Shown: positions 15,685 through 23,545 of the stretch, piece after piece | How the letters are laid out: every line of letters begins with the position of its first letter | Position numbering within the stretch: position 1 is the first letter of the stretch | From: Clostridia bacterium | GTDB lineage: Bacteria; Bacillota; Clostridia; Christensenellales; Aristaeellaceae | Reading direction: 5' to 3' | Length of the DNA stretch: 25,641 nt | Assembly: GCA_016295665.1 (NCBI GenBank) | Contig: JAEDKS010000012.1 | Location: 1 to 25,641 of the forward strand | Position numbers and translations under genes: made by a program | The notes under the pieces: model-generated | The model's database searches: none | The model's input: the letters and a program-made list of their open reading frames with translations, nothing else | What the model was told of the DNA's origin: nothing

Positions 15685-16338
15685 TCAGGCCTGTCCGCAC
15701 TTCTTCAGCGCGTTCAGGGCCGCAGCCTGCTCGGCCTGCTTCTTGCTCCGACCGGTGCCCCGGGCCAGCTCCTTGCCGTAGCGGTACACCGCGGCCTCAA
15801 AGCGGCGGTCATGGGGCGGGCCGGACTGCTCGATGATCTCGTAGGTGGGTGTCTCGCCGCCGTCCCGCTGCAGGTGCTCCTGCAGGGCACCCTTGCTGTC
15901 CTGCATGGGCCGGTGCACGTCCTCCGGGCGGGGCCAGTGCCGCAGAACCAGCTGCCGGGCGGCCTCCATGCCGCCGTCCAGATACACCGCCGCCAGCACC
16001 GCCTCCATGGCGTCGCACAGCACGCTGGGCTTGTCCCGACCGCCGGTCAGCTCCTCGCCCCGGTCCATCCGCAGCGCCTGCCCGATGCCCAGCCCCCGGG
16101 CCACCTGGCTCAGCGCCGCCTCGCACACCAGCAGCGCCCGCAGATGGGTCAGGCTGCCCTCCTGGTCGGCGGGGTGGGACTGGTAGAGCAGGTCGCTCAT
16201 GATGTACTGCAGCACGGCGTCCCCCAGGAACTCCAGCCGCTGGTTGTCCTCCTTGCCCATGGAGGGATGGGTCAACGCCTGCCGGAGCAGGGCCTGATTG
16301 CGGAATTGGTAGCCCAGGGCATTCATCAAAGCCTGCAT
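15685..16338 (-). CDS. rnc: Ribonuclease III
   Basis: This 217-aa double-strand-specific endoribonuclease processes rRNA precursors and structured mRNAs. The signature NQRLEFLGDAVL (Glu36, Asp40) and second acidic cluster CDAMEAVLAAVYLDGG (Asp109, Glu112) are intact. The C-terminal dsRNA-binding domain runs from about residue 150, with the final KKQAEQAAALNALKK motif. ATG 16338 follows AAGGAGGAG. The order plsX-acpP-rnc is the conserved Bacillota arrangement. A stem-loop lies between acpP and rnc, which could be a processing site or attenuator. Confidence 0.96.
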   Translation of the reverse strand: MQALMNALGYQFRNQALLRQALTHPSMGKEDNQRLEFLGDAVLQYIMSDLLYQSHPADQEGSLTHLRALLVCEAALSQVARGLGIGQALRMDRGEELTGGRDKPSVLCDAMEAVLAAVYLDGGMEAARQLVLRHWPRPEDVHRPMQDSKGALQEHLQRDGGETPTYEIIEQSGPPHDRRFEAAVYRYGKELARGTGRSKKQAEQAAALNALKKCGQA

Positions 16339-16421
16339 AAGCTCCTCCTTACTGCCCGCATGAACCGAACGGAAGATGCCGGTTTCTCCAGCGTCCTCTG
16401 TTCCGCCCGTGCAAGAAACGT

Positions 16422-16455
16422 GCGGTCAGCGGGAGTTCCATCCCCCGCTGACCGC
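16422..16455 (-). promoter_or_regulatory. Stem-loop between acpP and rnc
   Basis: A perfect 12-bp inverted repeat GCGGTCAGCGGG/CCCGCTGACCGC (16422-16433 and 16444-16455) with a 10-base loop starts 16 bp after the acpP stop. On the minus strand it is followed by ACGTTTCTTGC, a poor U-tract. It may partly terminate acpP transcripts, stabilise the acpP 3' end, or be cut by RNase III as autoregulation. Confidence 0.6.
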
Positions 16456-16470
16456 CCCGTACGATCCGTT

Positions 16471-16698
16471 TTACTGATGCTTCTCGATATAGTCCACCAC
16501 GTCGCCCACGGTGCGCAGGCGCATGATCTGGTCATCCTCGACCATGATGCCGAACTTGTCCTCCAGGTCCATAATCATGACCATCACGTTGGCGCTGTCC
16601 GCCTTGAGATCCTCAATCAGGCGGGTCTCCCGGGTGATGGTGCTCTCGTCGGCCTTCAGCTGCCGGGCGATCATGGACTTGACCGTTTCAAAAATCAT
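16471..16698 (-). CDS. acpP: Acyl carrier protein
   Basis: This 75-aa acidic carrier shuttles fatty-acid intermediates on a phosphopantetheine arm. The attachment serine is Ser35 in DLKADSANVMVMIMDLED; the usual DSL reads DSA here, with other surrounding positions conserved. The helix ending in VGDVVDYIEKHQ matches the family, and length is standard. The start is supported by GAGGAGG upstream. It lies between plsX and rnc, as in many Bacillota where fatty-acid and phospholipid genes are grouped. Confidence 0.93.
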   Translation of the reverse strand: MIFETVKSMIARQLKADESTITRETRLIEDLKADSANVMVMIMDLEDKFGIMVEDDQIMRLRTVGDVVDYIEKHQ

Positions 16699-16762
16699 GA
16701 ATCATGCCTCCTCAATGTCTGTTCGTTTCATCTATTGCATACCCGTGTTTCGGGGGAATGCC

Positions 16763-17767
16763 TCATGCGTCGGGCTGCGCGGCGGCGAGCTGCTGCTCGA
16801 TGATCTGCACCACGTTGCCCTCCACCATCCTGATGGCCTGTCCGATGGCGCAGGCGAAGGCGTGACCGTTGGAGGAGCCGTGGGCCTTCACCACGGCGCC
16901 CTGCACGCCCAGCAGGGGCGCACCGCCCACCTCGGTGTAGTCCATCAGCTTCTTCACCCGGCGGAAGGCGGGCTTCGCCAGCGCGCCGCCCAGCTTGGAG
17001 AGGGTGTCCGCCATGATCTCCTTCTTGATGATGCCCAGCAGGGTCCCGGCGAGGCCCTCCATGAACTTCAGCACCAGATTGCCGCAGAAGCCGTCCGCCA
17101 CCAGCACGTCCGCCACGTCGCCGGTGATGTCCCGGGCCTCCACGTTGCCCACGAAGTTGTAGGGGGCCTGCTCCATCAGCGGATAGGTGGCCTTGACCAG
17201 CGCGTTGCCCTTCTCCTCCTCGGCACCGATGTTGATGAGCCCCACCCGGGGGTTCTCCAGGCCCATCACGCCGCGCATGTAGGCGTTGCCCATCATGCCG
17301 AACTGCACCAGATACTCCGGCTTGCAGTCCACGTTGGCGCCGCAGTCGATGAGCAGGAAGTGGCCCTTGCCGTTGGGCATCAGGGGCGCCAGCGCGGGAC
17401 GCTCGATGCCGGGGATGCGGCCCAGGCGGAACATGCCGCCCGCCAGCGTGGCGCCGGTGGAGCCCGCGGACACGAAGCCGTCCACCTGCTTCTCCTTCAG
17501 CTGGAGCATGCCGATCACCGTGGCGGACTGCTTCTTGGTGCGCACGCCCATCACGGGGCTTTCGTTGTTGGTGATGACCTCCGGCGCGTCCACCAGCGTG
17601 ATGCGGCTGCGCACGTCGTCGCAGTCCTTCAGCAGAGGCTCCAGCACCTCCAGGTCACCGGCAAGGGAAATCTCCAGCGCCGGGTATTTCCGCAGCGCCT
17701 CCAGGCTGCCCTCCACCGGGGCCTGGGGCGCGTTATCGCCGCCCATGGCATCCACAAAGATCCGCAT
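16763..17767 (-). CDS. plsX: Phosphate acyltransferase PlsX
   Basis: PlsX converts acyl-ACP to acyl-phosphate, the donor for PlsY in phosphatidic acid synthesis. The N-terminus MRIFVDAMGGDNAPQAPVEG is diagnostic; FVSAGSTGATLAGGMF, LIDCGANVDCKPEYLVQFG and VADGFCGNLVLKFMEG are typical blocks. The length of 334 aa is normal. The frame extends to 17872, but ATG 17767 directly precedes the diagnostic N-terminus and has an AGGAGGAGG site. A promoter lies at 17811-17839, although readthrough from the fliB-like gene is possible. acpP follows after 64 bp. Confidence 0.96.
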   Translation of the reverse strand: MRIFVDAMGGDNAPQAPVEGSLEALRKYPALEISLAGDLEVLEPLLKDCDDVRSRITLVDAPEVITNNESPVMGVRTKKQSATVIGMLQLKEKQVDGFVSAGSTGATLAGGMFRLGRIPGIERPALAPLMPNGKGHFLLIDCGANVDCKPEYLVQFGMMGNAYMRGVMGLENPRVGLINIGAEEEKGNALVKATYPLMEQAPYNFVGNVEARDITGDVADVLVADGFCGNLVLKFMEGLAGTLLGIIKKEIMADTLSKLGGALAKPAFRRVKKLMDYTEVGGAPLLGVQGAVVKAHGSSNGHAFACAIGQAIRMVEGNVVQIIEQQLAAAQPDA

Positions 17768-17810
17768 ACACCCATCCTCCTCCTGTATCCAGGAATTTGA
17801 TGCTTTTCTT

Positions 17811-17839
17811 ATTTTATCAGATGATGCGCAGAAAAGCAA
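17811..17839 (-). promoter_or_regulatory. Promoter of the plsX operon
   Basis: On the minus strand TTGCTT (17834-17839) and TAAAAT (17811-17816) are separated by 17 bp. The -10 lies immediately after the fliB-like stop codon and about 44 bp before the plsX start. The AT-rich stretch ATAAAATAAGAAAAG stands out from the GC-rich surroundings. Confidence 0.6.
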
Positions 17840-18755
17840 GCAGCGCATCAAGATTCTCCTCGTCATATTCAATCTCGGAGGACATCATCCGGGCCAGCTC
17901 CACCAGCGCCGGGAGCTCCGCCGGCGCATGGGGGCAGCGGAGGGCCAGCAGGCAGCGGACGGTCTGCCAGAGGGTGAGGCACAGCGCGATGCGCTCCCGG
18001 ACCAGGCCGTCGTCCAGCGCGCCAGGCAGGTGGCGGTAGAGCAGGCAGACCAGCAGCTGCTCCAGCGGCACCTCCCAGTCCGGGGACAGCGGGGGCACCT
18101 CCTGCGCGTCCCGCAGCTGCTCCAGCAGCGCCGTCCAGCCCTCGTCCAGCCGCTCCAGCCCCAGCAGCACCTCCGCGACCCTGCGGCGGTCAAAGGCCGG
18201 CGCGGGCAGGCCGCCCAGGGCACACAGGGACGTCAGCCGCGCCGTCACGGGCCGGGTGCGATCCTGTGCGGCGGCAAAAAGCGCGTCCCGGAGCGCAAGG
18301 AGCGCCTCCTCCTCCGGCGTGGGCCGCTCCTCGCCGCCGTCGTCCTCCAGCACCGTGAGGCGCAGGGGCTCCCGCCGGGAGAGCAGCAGCATGCCGGCGG
18401 CCTCGCAGCACAATCCGAGCCCGACCTCCGTGCGGTCGGTGAAGAAGCTGCGGAACCGGGGGTGGTCGGCGCAGATCTGGCACAGCGCCCCGTCGCCGCA
18501 GGCGGTGATGAGGTCGCACAGGCCGCTGTCGTTCAGCATGGGGCAGCGCTCCCGCGCCGTCAGGCGGAAGCAGGCGCCCTCCTCCGTCACGTCGATGCTG
18601 CCGCGCAGCCTCTCGCCGATGGGCCCCGGCAGGGATTGGTACAGCGCCAGGGACGCCGGGTCGATGTCGATCTCCCACCCGGCGCAGCAGGTGTGGCGGC
18701 AGCGATCCGCCAGGCAGGCAAAGTCCAGGTAGCAGTCGGGAACCACGAGCTTCAT
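17817..18755 (-). CDS. FliB-family (flagellin lysine-N-methylase-like) protein
   Basis: This 312-aa protein belongs to the FliB family by its cysteine pattern: PDCYLDFACLADRCRHTCCAGWEIDID at the N-terminus (residues 6-32, cysteines at several positions), RCPMLNDSGLCDLITACGD, CQICADHPRFRSFF and LGLCCEAAGMLLL. The clustered cysteines suggest a metal or Fe-S site. In Salmonella FliB methylates flagellin lysines, but no flagellar genes are visible here and most clostridial members have untested substrates. The start MKLVVPDCY at ATG 18755 fits the family; the frame is open to 18839 but crosses the hairpin region. It lies 49 bp upstream of plsX. Confidence 0.85.
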   Translation of the reverse strand: MKLVVPDCYLDFACLADRCRHTCCAGWEIDIDPASLALYQSLPGPIGERLRGSIDVTEEGACFRLTARERCPMLNDSGLCDLITACGDGALCQICADHPRFRSFFTDRTEVGLGLCCEAAGMLLLSRREPLRLTVLEDDGGEERPTPEEEALLALRDALFAAAQDRTRPVTARLTSLCALGGLPAPAFDRRRVAEVLLGLERLDEGWTALLEQLRDAQEVPPLSPDWEVPLEQLLVCLLYRHLPGALDDGLVRERIALCLTLWQTVRCLLALRCPHAPAELPALVELARMMSSEIEYDEENLDALLAFLRII

Positions 18756-18788
18756 GAAGGTTATCCCCCGATTCTCAGGCAAGGACAA

Positions 18789-18833
18789 AGGGCCCTGCCA
18801 ACCGCACCGGAGGGGAGCGGTGCGCAGGGCCCT
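18789..18833 (-). terminator. Long hairpin terminator after the cell-wall-binding gene
   Basis: AGGGCCCTG (18789-18797) pairs with CAGGGCCCT (18825-18833), and the inner arms CGCACCG (18803-18809) and CGGTGCG (18818-18824) pair as well, giving about 16 bp with one 5-base bulge. On the minus strand it is followed by TTGTCCTTG. It lies 23 bp after the stop of the SH3b/peptidoglycan-binding gene and before the fliB-like start. Confidence 0.75.
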
Positions 18834-18855
18834 GAGCACTTGCGGTGTGCTGGTT

Positions 18856-21534
18856 TTACCGGATCATGGCCTGGGTCTCCAGCCAGGCCTCGTCCACCGC
18901 CGTCTGGTGGCTGGTGGCGTAGGAGCCGATGGCGGCAACCTGGGACGCGGTGCGCGGGAAGTGGATGCACAGGTGACCGGCGAAGTTGTTGTCGGTGATG
19001 TGCTGCACCCCGTGGGGCGTGTCATGGGTGGTCGCCATGTAGACCTGCCCGTTGCCGAACACCACCCACACGGGCTTGGGGGTCCAGGTGGTGCCGCCGA
19101 AGGCCTGCTGCATGGTGGCGGTGTCGGCGGCGGTCAGGGGCTCGGCCTCCGCGTGGTTGCCGAAGGAGAACATGTGCACCTGCCAGGACAGGCCGGTGGA
19201 ATAATCGTAGACCGTGGCGTACTGGTACACGCGGGCCAGGTCACGGACGGTGGAATACCAGTTGGCGTAGATGACCTGCGCGGCGGTGGGCACGGTGCTG
19301 CCGGCGCCGGGGGTCGCGGTGGGGGAGGGGACGATGGGCGTGCTGCTGGAGGAGCCGCCGCCGGCCTGAATGAGCGCGGTCAGCGTCAGGGTGCCCGCCA
19401 CGCCGTCCGGGCTGAGCTTGTTGGCCTTCTGGAAGGCGACCAGCGCCCGGTAGGTCTGCACGCCGAAGATGCCGTCCGCCTTGCCGGTCAGGTAGCCCAG
19501 CTCGATCAGCCGCTGCTGCAGGGCCTGCACGGCCACGTTGCTGTCGCCACGGCGCAGGGTGACATCGGTGGGCAGGGCGCTGGTGGGCGCGGGGGTGGTC
19601 ACGGGCGCGGGGGTCGCGGTGGAGGCGGATGTGGCATAGAGCAGGGTCTGGGTCTCCTGACCCGCGATGCCGTCCCGCACCAGACCGTTGGCCCGCTGGA
19701 AGCTGATGACCGCGTCGGCGGTCTTGGCGCCGTACTTGCCGTCGGCGGTGCCGCTCAGGTAGCCCAGGGCGATGAGCCGGTTCTGCAGCCGGGTCACGGC
19801 GGCGCCGGTGGAGCCCATGCGCAGCGTCACGTAGGAGATGCCCGTGGAGCCGGAGGTGGTGGTGTTGGGCAGGGCGCTGCTGCTGTAGAGCAGCTTCTGG
19901 GTCTCATAGCCCGCGATGCCGTCCGCGTCCAGCCCGTTCTTCTGCTGGAACAGCCGGATGGCGCTGACATCGGCGGCGCGGCACACGCTGTCCATGCTGG
20001 CGGTGTAGTAGCCCAGCTCGGTCAGCCGCTGCTGCAGCAGCAGCACCGGGGTGCCGGAGGTGCCCTCCCGGATGAGGGTCACGTTGTTCTTGGTGATGTT
20101 GGTGGGATAGGCCGGCGCCGGGGTCGGGGAGGGCGTCGGCACGGGGGTGGCGGTGACGGGGGCCAGGGTGGGCACCTCCACGGCGGGCACCGCCAGATAG
20201 CTGAACAGCACGGTGCAGGTGTCCCCGCCCGCGATGCCGTCGGCCTTCAGGCCGTTCTTGCTCTGGAAGGCCTTCAGGGCGTTGACGCTGCCGGAGCCGA
20301 ACCTGCCGTCCACGCTGCCGGTGTAGTAGCCCAGCTCCTTCAGCCGCTGCTGCACGAGCTTGGCGTTATCGCCGGTGGAGCCGCTCTTCACCACGGCGGT
20401 GGGCACCTGGAAGGTGGGCACGGGGGTGGGCACGGGCGTGGGGGACGCGGTGGGGGCGGCGGTGGCGCCGGAGGGCAGGGCGCTTTCGGAGAACAGCGCC
20501 GCCTGGGTCAGCGTGCCGCAGGCGCCGTCCGCGTTCAGGCCGTTGGCCTTCTGGAAGGCCTTGACCGCGCTGACGGTGGCGGTGTCGCAGGTGCCGGTGC
20601 TGCTGCCGGTGTAGTAGCCCAGCGCCCGCAGCCGGTCCTGCACGGCGACGACCAGGTCACCCATGCTGCCCTTGCGGATGGTCACCCCGTCCACGGGGGC
20701 CAGGGTGTAGACGGTGGTCGCCTTGCCGCTGGCGTTCTTCGGGGTGCCGCTGTACAGGTAGGCCTGCAGGTTGGCGTCCACGATGCCGGTGGCGGGGTAG
20801 GTGTTCTTGTTCTGCAGGGCGATGACGGCGGCCTCGGTGGCGCTGTCAAAGGTCTGGTCGGGGGTGCCGCTGAAGAAGCCCAGCTCCTTCAGGGCGCTCT
20901 CCAGCGCCTTGACCGCCGCGCCGGTGGAGCCCACCTGCAGCACCTCGTACCCCGCGGCGTTCTGCGCCGGGGGGATGGTTTCGGTGGGGGCGGGCACGGG
21001 GGTGGCGGTGACGATGGGCTTCATGTTGATGTACGCGGTCATGGCATAGCCGCTCAGGCCGGCGTACTCCACCTGCGCGAAGCTGCCCGTGATGCCCTTG
21101 ACGGTGATGGTGGCACCCTCGGGAATCTTCTTCAGCAGCGTGGAGGAGGTGGACGCACTGGCGCGCAGGTTCACGGAGTCACGGGTGGTGGTCAGGTAGG
21201 GATAGCCCGTGGCGGTGGCGGGCGTGGCGGTGGGCGCAGGGGAGGCGGTCACCGCCGCCGGGGCGTTCAGGTACCCCTGCAGGATGTAGCCCGACACGCC
21301 GGCATACACCACCTGATAGTAGCTGCCGGTCTTGCCGCTCACGGTCACGGTGTCCCCCTTGGGCACCTGCAGCAGCACCGTCGAGGAGGAGGATGCGCTG
21401 CGGCGCAGGTTCACCCGGGCGTTGGTGGTGGTTTGGTAGGGGTAGGTGTCCGCCATCGCCGGGGCGCACAAAAGCATCAGCAGCACCAGCACCAGCGCCG
21501 CCGTCAGGATCTTCGTCAGGGTTCCACGCCGCAT
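18856..21534 (-). CDS. Secreted SH3b / peptidoglycan-binding repeat protein with novel-looking C-terminal domain
   Basis: The 892-aa exported protein starts MRRGTLTKIL with a hydrophobic core and signal-peptidase site after APAMA (about residue 27). Two SH3b domains lie at 37-89 and 117-170. Six peptidoglycan-binding (PG_binding_1) repeats of about 64 residues follow at 199-262, 286-350, 382-446, 487-550, 570-633 and 659-722, linked by Pro/Thr-rich spacers such as TATPVPTPSPTPAP. Residues 750-892 form a separate domain: FGNHAEAEPLTAADT, WTPKPVWVVFGNG, ATTHDTPHG, DNNFAGHLCIHFPRT and SYATSHQTAVDEAW. I recall this domain in other clostridial wall proteins with GH-x-CIHF, but it has no function I can name. 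ATG 21534 has AGGAGG upstream; an earlier in-frame ATG lacks a signal peptide. Confidence 0.88.
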   Translation of the reverse strand: MRRGTLTKILTAALVLVLLMLLCAPAMADTYPYQTTTNARVNLRRSASSSSTVLLQVPKGDTVTVSGKTGSYYQVVYAGVSGYILQGYLNAPAAVTASPAPTATPATATGYPYLTTTRDSVNLRASASTSSTLLKKIPEGATITVKGITGSFAQVEYAGLSGYAMTAYINMKPIVTATPVPAPTETIPPAQNAAGYEVLQVGSTGAAVKALESALKELGFFSGTPDQTFDSATEAAVIALQNKNTYPATGIVDANLQAYLYSGTPKNASGKATTVYTLAPVDGVTIRKGSMGDLVVAVQDRLRALGYYTGSSTGTCDTATVSAVKAFQKANGLNADGACGTLTQAALFSESALPSGATAAPTASPTPVPTPVPTFQVPTAVVKSGSTGDNAKLVQQRLKELGYYTGSVDGRFGSGSVNALKAFQSKNGLKADGIAGGDTCTVLFSYLAVPAVEVPTLAPVTATPVPTPSPTPAPAYPTNITKNNVTLIREGTSGTPVLLLQQRLTELGYYTASMDSVCRAADVSAIRLFQQKNGLDADGIAGYETQKLLYSSSALPNTTTSGSTGISYVTLRMGSTGAAVTRLQNRLIALGYLSGTADGKYGAKTADAVISFQRANGLVRDGIAGQETQTLLYATSASTATPAPVTTPAPTSALPTDVTLRRGDSNVAVQALQQRLIELGYLTGKADGIFGVQTYRALVAFQKANKLSPDGVAGTLTLTALIQAGGGSSSSTPIVPSPTATPGAGSTVPTAAQVIYANWYSTVRDLARVYQYATVYDYSTGLSWQVHMFSFGNHAEAEPLTAADTATMQQAFGGTTWTPKPVWVVFGNGQVYMATTHDTPHGVQHITDNNFAGHLCIHFPRTASQVAAIGSYATSHQTAVDEAWLETQAMIR
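19369..20940 (-). repeat. Six divergent peptidoglycan-binding repeats (coding)
   Basis: Each unit encodes about 64 residues with the pattern LR-x-GS-x-G-x-AV-x-x-LQ-x-RL-x-x-LGY, then DG-x-x-G-x-x-T, A-x-x-x-FQ-x-x-NGL and DGIAG-x-x-T. Copies 3, 5 and 6 (residues 382-446, 570-633 and 659-722) keep the pattern best. Copies 1 and 4 are the most divergent; copy 4 has VCRAADVSAI in place of the FG-x-x-T block. The repeats probably arose by internal duplication. Confidence 0.85.
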
Positions 21535-21589
21535 CTCACATGACCTCCTATGGAAGAATGGGCCGCCCGGCCCAGCATATTCCAGTGTT

Positions 21590-21618
21590 ATTGTACGACA
21601 GGAAAGAGCCGGTGTCAA
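21590..21618 (-). promoter_or_regulatory. Promoter of the SH3b/peptidoglycan-binding gene
   Basis: On the minus strand a consensus TTGACA (21613-21618) lies 17 bp from TACAAT (21590-21595). The predicted leader of about 50 nt carries a small hairpin TGGGCC/GGCCCA (21559-21574) before the AGGAGG site. The 21619-21713 remainder of the gap is AT-rich without a further clear motif. Confidence 0.75.
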
Positions 21619-21713
21619 CATGGAAATTCTCAAATTTGTAACAAAACCGTATGAAAAAAGTCGAAGAATGGAAAAATTCGGCTGAAAGGCGCCGGTTTGC
21701 GGGAAACAGGGGC

Positions 21714-21742
21714 TTGTGTGCGGGGGGAAAGTAGTGTAAAAT
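21714..21742 (+). promoter_or_regulatory. Promoter of the Lrp-type regulator/aminotransferase pair
   Basis: TTGTGT (21714-21719) and TAAAAT (21737-21742) are separated by 17 bp. The predicted start near 21750 leaves about 40 nt to the GTG start, with AGGAG at 21774-21778. Confidence 0.6.
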
Positions 21743-21788
21743 AGAAGGGTCAACCCGAGGAACACCCCCTGAAAGGAGAAATGGGACT

Positions 21789-22280
21789 GTGACGAAGCTG
21801 GAGAGAGACCTGCTGGACATGCTCCGGGAGGACTGCCGCACGCCGCTGGAAAAGCTGGCGGTGATGAGCGGCGCCACCCTGGCGGAGGTCGGTGAGGCCA
21901 TCGACCGACTGGAGCGGGAGCATGTGATCCTGCACTATGCGCCCAAGATCAACTGGGACAAGACCGACCGGGAGTTTGTGGAGGCCATGATCGAGGTGCG
22001 GGTAACGCCGCAGCGGGAGCATGGCTTTGACGCGGTGGCGAAGCGGATCTACCGCTTTGAGGAGGTCAAGAGCGTCTACCTGATGAGCGGCGCCTATGAC
22101 CTGCTGGTGCTGGTGGAGGCCCGCACGCTCAAGGAGCTGGCGCTGTTCGTGAGCCAGAAGCTGTCCACCCTGGAGACGGTGACCGGCACCGCCACCTCCT
22201 TCGTGCTGAAGCGCTACAAGGAGGACGGCGTCGTGTTTGAGGACGCCAATACGGATAACAGGCTGGTGGTCTCCCCGTGA
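21789..22280 (+). CDS. Lrp/AsnC-family transcriptional regulator
   Basis: This 163-aa regulator has an N-terminal HTH (residues 2-50: KLERDLLDMLREDCRTPLEKLAVMSG, which is LERDLLDMLREDCRTP then LEKLAVMSG) and a C-terminal ligand-binding RAM-like domain (VEAMIEVRVTP, VKSVYLMSGAYDLLVLVEA, VTGTATSFVLKRYK). The GTG start at 21789 is chosen because AAGGAG sits 10 bp upstream; the ATG at 21781 is in another frame and stops at once. The stop overlaps the next start as GTGA, so it is tightly coupled to the aminotransferase. Lrp-type regulators next to aminotransferases typically sense the amino acid handled, which is inference here. Confidence 0.9.
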   Translation: MTKLERDLLDMLREDCRTPLEKLAVMSGATLAEVGEAIDRLEREHVILHYAPKINWDKTDREFVEAMIEVRVTPQREHGFDAVAKRIYRFEEVKSVYLMSGAYDLLVLVEARTLKELALFVSQKLSTLETVTGTATSFVLKRYKEDGVVFEDANTDNRLVVSP

Positions 22281-23455
22281 CGTACGAACGCTTTCTGAAC
22301 CCGGACATCGTGGCGGTACCGCCCAGCGGCATCCGCCGGTTCTTCGACCTGGCGTCCACCATGAAGGACGCCATCTCCCTGGGCGTGGGCGAGCCGGACT
22401 TCGTGACGCCCTACCACATCCGCAACGCCGCCATCGACAGCATTCTGGACGGCGAGACCCAGTACACCCCCAACCGGGGCCTGCTCTCCCTGCGGCAGGA
22501 GATCAGCTGGTACCTGGAGAACCGCTACCAGACCGTCTACAACCCGGAGACGGAGATCGTGGTGACCGTGGGCGCCTCCGAGTCCATCGACATCGCGCTG
22601 CGGGCGCTGATCGCCCCCGGCGATGAGGTGCTGGTGCCCGAGCCCAGCTATGTGTCCTACAGCCCCAGCGTCATCTTCGCCGGCGGCAGGCCGGTGGGCG
22701 TCGTCACCGACGCGGGCAACGGCTTCCGGCTGACCCCGGAGGCGGTGCGCGCCGCCATCACCCCCCGCACCAAGGCGCTGATTCTGCCCTACCCCAACAA
22801 CCCCACCGGCGGCATCATGCCCCGGGAGGAGCTGGAGGCGCTGGCGCAGGTCATCCGGGAGAAGCAGATCATGGTCATCAGCGACGAGATCTACTCCGAG
22901 CTGACCTACGGCGGGCTGCGGCACGTGTCCTTCGCGTCCCTGCCGGGCATGTGGGACTACACGCTGACCATCAACGGCTTCTCCAAGGCCTTCGCCATGA
23001 CCGGCTGGCGCGTGGGCTACCTCTGCGGCCCGGCGGAGGTCGTGAGCGTCATCAACAAGATTCATCAATACGCCATTCTCTGCGCGCCCCGTCAGGGTCA
23101 GGTGGCTGCCCTGGCCGCCCTGCGGGAGGGCCGGGAGAACGGCTATGCCGAGGTGCTGCGCATGCGGGAGAGCTACGACCGCCGCCGCCGCCTGATGGTG
23201 GAGGGCTTCCGCAGCATGGGCCTGGACTGCTTCGAGCCCCTGGGCGCCTTCTACGTGTTCCCCAGCATCGCCCGCACCGGGCTGACCAGCGAGGAATTCT
23301 GCGAGCGCCTGCTGAACGAGGAGAGGGTGGCCTGCGTGCCCGGCACGGCCTTCGGCGCCTGCGGCGAGGGCCACATCCGCTGCAGCTACGCCACGGCGGT
23401 GGACAAGCTGAACCTGGCGCTGGAGAAGATGGAGAAATTCATGCGCCGCCTGTAA
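22277..23455 (+). CDS. Class I/II pyridoxal-phosphate aminotransferase
   Basis: This 392-aa fold-type I PLP enzyme transfers amino groups between amino and keto acids in the cytoplasm. The cofactor lysine is Lys237 in TINGFSKAFAMTGWRVGYL. Other conserved blocks are SLGVGEPDF, YTPNRGLLSLRQ, ALIAPGDEVLVPEPSYVSY, LPYPNNPTGG, SDEIYSELTY and the substrate-carboxylate Arg region GHIRCSYA. It resembles aspartate/aromatic/alanine aminotransferases of the AspB-PatA type; exact specificity cannot be read. It starts at GTG 22277 inside the regulator's stop. A 90-bp gap without a convincing terminator follows before capA. Confidence 0.92.
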   Translation: MTYERFLNPDIVAVPPSGIRRFFDLASTMKDAISLGVGEPDFVTPYHIRNAAIDSILDGETQYTPNRGLLSLRQEISWYLENRYQTVYNPETEIVVTVGASESIDIALRALIAPGDEVLVPEPSYVSYSPSVIFAGGRPVGVVTDAGNGFRLTPEAVRAAITPRTKALILPYPNNPTGGIMPREELEALAQVIREKQIMVISDEIYSELTYGGLRHVSFASLPGMWDYTLTINGFSKAFAMTGWRVGYLCGPAEVVSVINKIHQYAILCAPRQGQVAALAALREGRENGYAEVLRMRESYDRRRRLMVEGFRSMGLDCFEPLGAFYVFPSIARTGLTSEEFCERLLNEERVACVPGTAFGACGEGHIRCSYATAVDKLNLALEKMEKFMRRL

Positions 23456-23545
23456 AAAAAGCGCGGCGGATGCAGGAAACGGGCCCGCTCATCCGTTGCA
23501 TGGGCGGTACGGTATGTTCCCAAAGGATGCTACTGGAGGTAACAA

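Noticed and set aside
18754..21543. Open frame of 929 codons on the plus strand opposite the peptidoglycan-binding gene
   Set aside because: It is a shadow of a GC-rich gene with strong codon bias: low-complexity Gly/His/Arg-rich translation, no domain, no ribosome site, and the opposite strand has a clear signal peptide and repeats.
23456..23545. Possible terminator between the aminotransferase and capA
   Set aside because: A short CGCCGC/GCGGCG pair brackets seven A, but no U-tract follows on the plus strand, and CGGATG/CATCCG is too weak.
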